Shown piece by piece: positions 49,133-57,200 of a stretch of DNA of 64,000 nucleotides (its first letter is position 1; every line of letters starts with the position of its first letter). The notes below the pieces were generated by a model. The model was given only the letters and a program-made list of their open reading frames with translations, was not told the origin of the DNA and ran no database searches. Position numbers and translations under genes: made by a program. Source of the DNA: Auanema rhodensis (lineage: Eukaryota; Nematoda; Chromadorea; Rhabditida; Rhabditidae); contig OZ059894.1 of the NCBI GenBank assembly GCA_964057225.1, positions 8,132,131-8,196,130 of the forward strand, read 5' to 3'.

Positions 49133-49149
49133 GAGCCCACCCGGGAGCG
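49077..49149 (+). tRNA. tRNA-Asn(GTT), unit B18
   Basis: Same sequence as A1. Confidence 0.95.
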
Positions 49150-49335
49150 AAATATTTTTGGTTTCCACAGTTCCAATTAAGCGAAATTAAAATTTTAATT
49201 CATCTACTTACGATCTCATTCATAAATTTTCTAGAAGGATTGGATAAGATAGACCAGAACATCAGAAAATATGGATCATTGACTGATCTAAAACAGAAGT
49301 AGAAACTTCACAAGTCTAGATTGTTGAGTATATGT

Positions 49336-49355
49336 GCTTCCGTGGCGCAATAGGC

Positions 49356-49391
<36 letters not shown>

Positions 49392-49408
49392 GAGCCCACC
49401 CGGGAGCG
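49336..49408 (+). tRNA. tRNA-Asn(GTT), unit B19
   Basis: Same sequence as A1. Confidence 0.95.
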
Positions 49409-49594
49409 AAATATTTTTGGTTTCCACAGTTCCAATTAAGCGAAATTAAAATTTTAATTCATCTACTTACGATCTCATTCATAAATTTTCTAGAAGGATT
49501 GGATAAGATAGACCAGAACATCAGAAAATATGGATCATTGACTGATCTAAAACAGAAGTAGAAACTTCACAAGTCTAGATTGTTGAGTATATGT

Positions 49595-49614
49595 GCTTCC
49601 GTGGCGCAATAGGC

Positions 49615-49650
<36 letters not shown>

Positions 49651-49667
49651 GAGCCCACCCGGGAGCG
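49595..49667 (+). tRNA. tRNA-Asn(GTT), unit B20
   Basis: Same tRNA. Its spacer has a 12-bp insertion and a large deletion, giving a 209-bp unit. Confidence 0.95.
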
Positions 49668-49803
49668 AAACATTTTTGATTTCCACAGTTCAAATTAAGC
49701 TTCAAATTGAGCAAAATTAAAATTTTAATTCCTCTACTTCCGATCATTGACTGATCTAAAACAGAAGTAGAAACTTCACAAGTCTAGATTGTTGAGTATA
49801 TGT

Positions 49804-49867
49804 GCTTCCGTGGCGCAATATTCAGCGCGTTCGGCAAAGGTTGGTGGTTCGAGCCCACCCGGGAGCG
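49804..49867 (+). pseudogene. tRNA-Asn lacking the anticodon, unit B21
   Basis: 9-nt deletion as B16. The D-loop GG pair (AATAGGCA) has become TT (AATATTCA), which removes the bases that contact the T loop, so this copy is the most damaged. Confidence 0.92.
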
Positions 49868-50053
49868 AAATATTTTTGGTTTCCACAGTTCCAATTAAGC
49901 AAAATTAAAATTTTAATTCATCTACTTACGATCTCATTCATAAATTTTCTAGAAGGATTGGATAAGATAGACCAGAACATCAGAAAATATGGATCATTGA
50001 CTGATCTAAAACAGAAGTAGAAACTTCACAAGTCTAGATTGTTGAGTATATGT

Positions 50054-50073
50054 GCTTCCGTGGCGCAATAGGC

Positions 50074-50109
<36 letters not shown>

Positions 50110-50126
50110 GAGCCCACCCGGGAGCG
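50054..50126 (+). tRNA. tRNA-Asn(GTT), unit B22
   Basis: Same tRNA; the 3' flank begins AAAAATTTTTGATT. Confidence 0.95.
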
Positions 50127-50312
50127 AAAAATTTTTGATTTCCACAGTTCAAATTAAGCAAAATTAAAATTTTAATTCATCTACTTACGATCTCATTCAT
50201 AAATTTTCTAGAAGGATTGGATAAGATAGACCAGAACATCAGAAAATATGGATCATTGACTGATCTAAAACAGAAGTAGAAACTTCACAAGTCTAGATTG
50301 TTGAGTATATGT

Positions 50313-50332
50313 GCTTCCGTGGCGCAATAGGC

Positions 50333-50368
<36 letters not shown>

Positions 50369-50385
50369 GAGCCCACCCGGGAGCG
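50313..50385 (+). tRNA. tRNA-Asn(GTT), unit B23
   Basis: Same sequence as A1. Confidence 0.95.
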
Positions 50386-50571
50386 AAATATTTTTGGTTT
50401 CCACAGTTCCAATTAAGCAAAATTAAAATTTTAATTCATCTACTTACGATCTCATTCATAAATTTTCTAGAAGGATTGGATAAGATAGACCAGAACATCA
50501 GAAAATATGGATCATTGACTGATCTAAAACAGAAGTAGAAACTTCACAAGTCTAGATTGTTGAGTATATGT

Positions 50572-50591
50572 GCTTCCGTGGCGCAATAGGC

Positions 50592-50627
<36 letters not shown>

Positions 50628-50643
50628 GAGCCCCCCCGGAGCG
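50572..50643 (+). tRNA. tRNA-Asn(GTT), unit B24 (damaged)
   Basis: 72 nt. The 3' side reads CCCCCCCGGAGCG, one base short, with the T-stem A replaced, so the T stem and acceptor pair less well. Confidence 0.8.
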
Positions 50644-50829
50644 AAACATTTTTGATTTCCACAGTTCAAATTAAGCAAAATTAAAATTTTAATTCATCTA
50701 CTTACGATCTCATTCATAAATTTTCTAGAAGGATTGGATAAGATAGACCAGAACATCAGAAAATATGGATCATTGACTGATCTAAAACAGAAGTAGAAAC
50801 TTCACAAGTCTAGATTGTTAAGTATATGT

Positions 50830-50849
50830 GCTTCCGTGGCGCAATAGGC

Positions 50850-50885
<36 letters not shown>

Positions 50886-50902
50886 GAGCCCACCCGGGAG
50901 CG
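50830..50902 (+). tRNA. tRNA-Asn(GTT), unit B25
   Basis: Same tRNA. The spacer has TTATCATC, as in array A, instead of TTACGATC. Confidence 0.95.
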
Positions 50903-51088
50903 AAATATTTTTGGTTTCCACAGTTCCAATAAAGCAAAATTAAAATTTTAATTCATCTACTTATCATCTCATTCATAAATTTTCTAGAAAGATTGGATAA
51001 GATAGACCAGGACATCAGAAAATATGGATCATTGACTGATCTAAAACAGAAGTAGAAACTTCACAAGTCTAGATTGTTGAGTATATGT

Positions 51089-51108
51089 GCTTCCGTGGCG
51101 CAATAGGC

Positions 51109-51144
<36 letters not shown>

Positions 51145-51161
51145 GAGCCCACCCGGGAGCG
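51089..51161 (+). tRNA. tRNA-Asn(GTT), unit B26
   Basis: Same sequence as A1. Confidence 0.95.
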
Positions 51162-51347
51162 AAATATTTTTGGTTTCCACAGTTCCAATTAAGCGAAATT
51201 AAAATTTTAATTCATCTACTTACGATCTCATTCATAAATTTTCTAGAAGGATTGGATAAGATAGACCAGAACATCAGAAAATATGGATCATTGACTGATC
51301 TAAAACAGAAGTAGAAACTTCACAAGTCTAGATTGTTGAGTATATGT

Positions 51348-51367
51348 GCTTCCGTGGCGCAATAGGC

Positions 51368-51403
<36 letters not shown>

Positions 51404-51420
51404 GAGCCCACCCGGGAGCG
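51348..51420 (+). tRNA. tRNA-Asn(GTT), unit B27
   Basis: Same tRNA. The spacer carries the same 12-bp insertion as B20, giving a 271-bp unit. Confidence 0.95.
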
Positions 51421-51618
51421 AAACATTTTTGATTTCCACAGTTCAAATTAAGCTTCAAATTGAGCAAAATTAAAATTTTAATTCCTCTACTTCCGATCTC
51501 ATTCATAAATTTTCTAGAAGGATTGGATAAGATAGACCAGAACATCAGAAAATATGGATCATTGACTGATCTAAAACAGAAGTAGAAACTTCACAAGTCT
51601 AGATTGTTGAGTATATGT

Positions 51619-51682
51619 GCTTCCGTGGCGCAATAGGCAGCGCGTTCGGCAAAGGTTGGTGGTTCGAGCCCACCCGGGAGCG
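51619..51682 (+). pseudogene. tRNA-Asn lacking the anticodon, unit B28
   Basis: 9-nt deletion as B16. It follows B27 just as B21 follows B20, a repeated block. Confidence 0.93.
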
Positions 51683-51868
51683 AAATATTTTTGGTTTCCA
51701 CAGTTCCAATTAAGCAAAATTAAAATTTTAATTCATCTACTTACGATCTCATTCATAAATTTTCTAGAAGGATTGGATAAGATAGACCAGAACATCAGAA
51801 AATATGGATCATTGACTGATCTAAAACAGAAGTAGAAACTTCACAAGTCTAGATTGTTGAGTATATGT

Positions 51869-51888
51869 GCTTCCGTGGCGCAATAGGC

Positions 51889-51924
<36 letters not shown>

Positions 51925-51941
51925 GAGCCCACCCGGGAGCG
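51869..51941 (+). tRNA. tRNA-Asn(GTT), unit B29
   Basis: Same sequence as A1. Confidence 0.95.
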
Positions 51942-52127
51942 AAATATTTTTGGTTTCCACAGTTCCAATTAAGCGAAATTAAAATTTTAATTCATCTACT
52001 TACGATCTCATTCATAAATTTTCTAGAAGGATTGGATAAGATAGACCAGAACATCAGAAAATATGGATCATTGACTGATCTAAAACAGAAGTAGAAACTT
52101 CACAAGTCTAGATTGTTGAGTATATGT

Positions 52128-52191
52128 GCTTCCGTGGCGCAATAGGCAGCGCGTTCGGCAAAGGTTGGTGGTTCGAGCCCACCCGGGAGCG
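52128..52191 (+). pseudogene. tRNA-Asn lacking the anticodon, unit B30
   Basis: 9-nt deletion as B16. Confidence 0.93.
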
Positions 52192-52377
52192 AAATATTTT
52201 TGGTTTCCACAGTTCCAATTAAGCAAAATTAAAATTTTAATTCATCTACTTACGATCTCAATCATAAATTTTCTAGAAGGATTGGATAAGATAGACCAGA
52301 ACATCAGAAAATATGGATCATTGACTGATCTAAAACAGAAGTAGAAACTTCACAAGTCTAGATTGTTGAGTATATGT

Positions 52378-52397
52378 GCTTCCGTGGCGCAATAGGC

Positions 52398-52433
<36 letters not shown>

Positions 52434-52450
52434 GAGCCCACCCGGGAGCG
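52378..52450 (+). tRNA. tRNA-Asn(GTT), unit B31
   Basis: Same sequence as A1. Confidence 0.95.
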
Positions 52451-52636
52451 AAATATTTTTGGTTTCCACAGTTCCAATTAAGCAAAATTAAAATTTTAAT
52501 TCATCTACTTACGATCTCATTCATAAATTTTCTAGAAGGATTGGATAAGATAGACCAGAACATCAGAAAATATGGATCATTGACTGATCTAAAACAGAAG
52601 TAGAAACTTCACAAGTCTAGATTGTTGAGTATATGT

Positions 52637-52709
52637 GCTTCCGTGGCGCAATAGGCAGCGCGTTCGGCTGTTAACCGAAAGATTGGTGGTTCGAGCCCAC
52701 CCGGGAGCG
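52637..52709 (+). tRNA. tRNA-Asn(GTT), unit B32
   Basis: Variable loop AGATT instead of AGGTT. Confidence 0.93.
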
Positions 52710-52895
52710 AAACATTTTTGGTTTCCACAGTTCCAATTAAGCAAAATTAAAATTTTAATTCATCTACTTACGATCTCCTTCATAAATTTTCTAGAAGGAT
52801 TGGATAAGATAGACCAGAACATCAGAAAATATGGATCATTGACTGATCTAAAACAGAAGTAGAAACTTCACAAGTCTAGATTGTTGAGTATATGT

Positions 52896-52915
52896 GCTTC
52901 CGTGGCGCAATAGGC

Positions 52916-52951
<36 letters not shown>

Positions 52952-52968
52952 GAGCCCACCCGGGAGCG
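52896..52968 (+). tRNA. tRNA-Asn(GTT), unit B33
   Basis: Same sequence as A1. Confidence 0.95.
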
Positions 52969-53154
52969 AAACATTTTTGGTTTCCACAGTTCCAATTAAG
53001 CAAAATTAAAATTTTAATTCATCTACTTACGATCTCCTTCATAAATTTTCTAGAAGGATTGGATAAGATAGACCAGAACATCAGAAAATATGGATCATTG
53101 ACTGATCTAAAACAGAAGTAGAAACTTCACAAGTCTAGATTGTTGAGTATATGT

Positions 53155-53189
53155 GCTTCCGTGGCGCAATAGGCAGCGCGTTCGGCTGT
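53155..53189 (+). pseudogene. tRNA-Asn 5' half, unit B34, cut by the retroelement
   Basis: Intact from nt 1 to 35, then interrupted after the second anticodon base (..CTGT). The next base is the terminal base of the minus-strand retroelement. Confidence 0.92.
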
Positions 53190-54231
53190 CGTTCCGTTAT
53201 GCTCCTGCGTCGATAATATAAACCATTGTAGTTTATACTATGACGCGCATAGTATTCCTTGGTGTAGCGGTAAGGAATAAAGAGCATAAGGTCAATCATA
53301 AGATAAAAGAGAGAAAGATTTATTGGCATGAAACTACAACAATAATATACAAAGATAAAGATACAATACAATAAGATAAATATAAGTATAAAGACTAAAC
53401 TACAAGCCGTCCATGAGCTTGCTAAGAGGCGAACTCCCGACCAAGGGAACGAGGGAAGGCGGAGCCATTCCTCGGTCCTCTGGTCGTCTGGCTCTAACCC
53501 TTCAGCTACATATATGGGGAGTCCGAATGGAACGTGCCCTTTTTCAAAGATTTTTCGCGTCCGCGCGATATAAAGTGTTTTTAGTGTATATGTAGCTGAG
53601 TTTTAGAGTCTAGGAGTCTACAAATAAAATTAAAAGTTTTAAAATCTACATGTAGAAAGATATATAAATAGTTTTAATAGGTTTCTTTATGGTATTAAGA
53701 TAGAATTTGAATACAATAATAGGTTTTATGTTATTTTGTAACGGAGGATTAGAAAATAAATTTAGTCACTGTAGTACTGTAATAAAAAAAAAATTTTTCT
53801 TTGTTTCATGAATGTGTGATTTATGTGAGACAATAAGGAATTATTAAACATTTCGGTTACATGGTTACTCGTATCCTAATGATGATGGGGATAATTTTAG
53901 TTAATAATTTACTCGTCTCCATATGTCTCTCTGAATGAATCCTTGAGTACTAATGGAGGCTACCACTCAGATGGGGTGTGGCTTAGGCGCCTGCCAATGT
54001 TCGTCTCTTCTTGGAGATACATATGGAGCTCAGTTCAGCGCAAAATATTATCTCTATCGGTCGTATAGGATTACGGTAGCCATTTATTTCTATTATATTT
54101 TCACTTATTCCTTATTTTTGGTTGTTTACTCACTTAATCTCTCATCAAAAAGTTTTCTAATTCACCGTTACTTTCATTTTACAATTTACAGAAAAGAAAG
54201 AATGTATATAAAGTTATTTCTTGTCGTCTTT
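53190..54231 (-). other. 3' non-coding region (possible LTR) of copy 1
   Basis: Follows the polyprotein stop and reaches the element terminus. It includes a GC-richer stretch near 53410-53560 and a perfect 8-bp hairpin near the terminus (ATACTATG/CATAGTAT at 53235-53255). The matching 5' end of an intact element is not in the window, so it is not proven that this is an LTR. Small open frames here are not convincing. Confidence 0.5.
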
Positions 54232-57200
54232 TCATGCTTTCTCTTTTTGATTTTTCATCCGTGGTAACCATAATTCATCTCCATCTTCGTTCTCTGATTC
54301 CGGTTCGCTATCGGTGTTATCTTGCTCGCTTCTTTTGATCACTCTTAGTATCTCTATATCGCTGTCCTCTTCTTCTTCTTCGTAATTGTTGCTTGTATTA
54401 GAGCGGGTATTGTGAGTGATATTTTGAGTCGCGTTTGAGAAGAGTTTGAGATTATCCTTGTGGATATCTTGTATCTTTCCTGATGAATTCCTTATCTGCA
54501 CCTTGGATCCTTGTACGTTAATAACTTCGTAAGGTCCGTCATAGCTTTTCCTCAGTTTCTGACCAATTTTATGTGACTTTATTGTTGTCATCACCATGTC
54601 GCCGGGTTGAATGTTCCTTTCGTGCGTCCTTTGTGTTCTATCCTTCTTCTTTCTGGCGTTTTCTTGGTTTTGGGCGATACGTTCACGTATTATTTGGTCT
54701 ATTTTCATCATTTGAGGTCTTCTCGTGAGTAATTCTTCCGAAATCTCTTTGATTTTTGTTATGGTTCCCGGTAATTCGGCATCAATTTTCATTCTGCATT
54801 CTTTTCCAAAAAGTGCTACGTATGGGGCTATGCCTGTTGTAGCATGCTGAATGTTATTGATAGCGAATGTAATTTTCGGCAATACGCCATCCCAGTCGCT
54901 TAGATCTTCCTTCAAGTAGTGTGTTAATCCTTCCTCAAGAGTTCTGTGTAGTCTTTCGACTTGTCCGTTTGAGTTCTTTTGGTGAGGAAGGGTGGGTTCA
55001 TGTTGAATTCCCAGTTTTGTACACATTTCTTCAAACTTTTGAGATACAAAATTAGATCCTCTATCGGTGATCAGTCGATGAGGCGGTCCGTATATGTATA
55101 CAAAGTTGCGTAGAAATCTGTCAATTGTTATTTCTGTCGTAATTTGCGGTACTGCTATCGTTGTTGACCATTTAGTAAAAGCATCCTGGATGGTAATAAC
55201 GTAAGTACAATTCCTTTTTGACGGGGGAAAAGGTCCCATTACATCCATATGAACTCGTTCAAAAGGCTTGGTCGGTATTTCAAATTGACCTATTGGCTGT
55301 ACTGTCATAGAATGTGGGTCCTTCTTCCTTTGTGCGCATTTAATGCAGTTTTTGATATATATCATGATATCATTTTGCATGTTGGTCCAATAAAATCTCC
55401 GTAGGATAGCTTCTTTAGTTTTATTAATTCCTTGATGCGCTGCGATTGTAGGATCTTCGTGAAATAATTCTATTATCTCGTCCTTGATTGGATGATCTTG
55501 TGGCACAACGATTGCAGGATGTGGTTTCTTGTCTGTTGGTTTTGTGTAGAGTAATCCATTTATAACGCAATATCTATCGTTAGAGACCATTTTCTTTTGC
55601 GTTCTATATTCGATGTCCGCGATTGTTTTCTTTATCCATAGAGTATTTTGTTGAATTTCTTTTATAGCAGGTGTATCAATAGTATTTATTCTGATCGATT
55701 CTGCGTTTTTCTTTTTCTTCTTTTCCGGCTTTGCATCATTTGCTTCATCGCCTATATAACGTGACAATGCATCACATACTTTATTGAGCTGGCCCTCTCT
55801 GTACCTTATCTCAATGTCGTATTCTTGTATTACTAACTGAAATTTAGCAAGACGACCAAATAGGTCTCTGCGAGTTAGTAAACTTGTGAGAGGGCGATGG
55901 TCAGTGATACATATAGTATGCGTTCCCAGTATGTATGTGCGAAATTGATTCAGTGCGTATACTAACCCTAAGGCTTCAATTTCGATTGGTGCGTAATTGC
56001 GTTCCGCTTTTACCAGTTTTCTGCTGGCAAATGCGATAGGATGAAGATGCTTCAATGGTTGCGTGGGATCTTCTGGTTGCAATAATACTGCGCCCACTGC
56101 TATGTTGCTGCCGTCACTCTCGATAATGAATAATCGATCAGATTTTGGTGGACTTAATACAGGCGCTTGGGTGAGACTTCTTTTTAATCGATCTACAGCT
56201 TCCTGATGTTGCTTTTCCCAAGCGAATTCGGTATCCGTCTTTGTCAAATCGTACAATGGGCTTGCGATACTTGCAAAATCTTTAATGAATTTGCGAAAAA
56301 ATCCAACCATTCCTAAGAATGCGCGAACGCCTGTTGCGTTCTTTGGTGCCGGATATTCTTGTATCGCAGCCACTTTTTGAGGGTCCGGTTTTATTCCTTC
56401 TCTTCCAATTATTAATCCGAGAAATTTTACTTCTGGTTGAGCAAAGGCACATTTCTTTAACTTAATTTTCATTCCCAAACTTTCGACCGCATGTAATAAT
56501 TCGTCGATATCTTCAAGGTGTTGCTTTCTTGTATCAGAGATTATCAGCAGATCGTCCAAGTATACAAATAATTTGCAAGAGCATTTACTTTGCAAATATC
56601 TTACTGCTGTTTGAAAAGTATGAGGGGCTCCGCAGAGACCCATAGGCATTCTTTTATATTGATACGTGCCTGATGTTGTTGTAAATGCTGTTAAAGGACG
56701 ATCAGATTTACGTAGTGATATTTGAAAAAATCCTGATACTAAATCGAAGTTTGAGAAGAATTGAGCTCCAGCTGCCATGTCAACTATATCCGATATGCTT
56801 GGTATAACGTATGTTTGTTTACGCGTGACACTATTGAGGGCTCGAAAATCTGTCACGAACCTATATGTCTCATCCTTCTTCTTCACTAGCACAGCAGGGC
56901 TATTGAAGAGGGATGTAGAGGGTTCGATTATGCCTTGCTCTAGCATTTCTTTTACTTGCTTTTCCACTTCTTCCTGTTTACCAAGTGGAATCCTCGTTAT
57001 TCTTGACCTTGGCATGTCCATATCCGATCTTAGTGGGATTGTATGCTCAATGGGTCCTTTAAATAGACCTATCTTCCTATCTTCATTAAGAAAGGCCTCA
57101 CGATGGTTCTTAACTATGTTTGTGAGCTCGTGCTTGTCTTCATTATTCAAATCTGCTTTATCCAGATTAAGGTCATTCATAAAATTTCTTGGAAAGTGGG

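Larger units (their letters stand above)
44683..53189 (+). repeat. Tandem array B: 259-bp units, each with one tRNA-Asn gene
   Basis: Thirty-three units plus a final truncated one, all on the plus strand. The usual spacing is 259 bp; units with the anticodon deletion are 250 bp, one unit is 209 bp (49595) and one is 271 bp (51348). The spacer is related to that of array A but clearly diverged. A T5 run follows most tRNAs. The first nine units follow a three-unit (777 bp) pattern: the tRNA variant with CAACC in the T stem recurs at 44692, 45469 and 46246. Confidence 0.97.

Noticed and set aside
34170..53121. Dozens of 64-95 codon open frames starting with MLPWRNRQRVR or MEKIEQNMSKC, and minus-strand MFWSILSN frames
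   Set aside because: They are translations of the tRNA gene and spacer in a tandem repeat. Their starts sit on the tRNA 5' end, and the tRNA structure explains the conservation.
33695..53189. CRISPR-like array
   Set aside because: The repeats are whole 259-bp units with a tRNA gene and the intervening sequence is itself repeated; there are no unique spacers and the genome is eukaryotic.
53260..53282. tRNA-like TCCTTGGTGTAGCGGTAAGGAA in the element 3' region
   Set aside because: Resembles a D-arm start but no anticodon or T arm follows.
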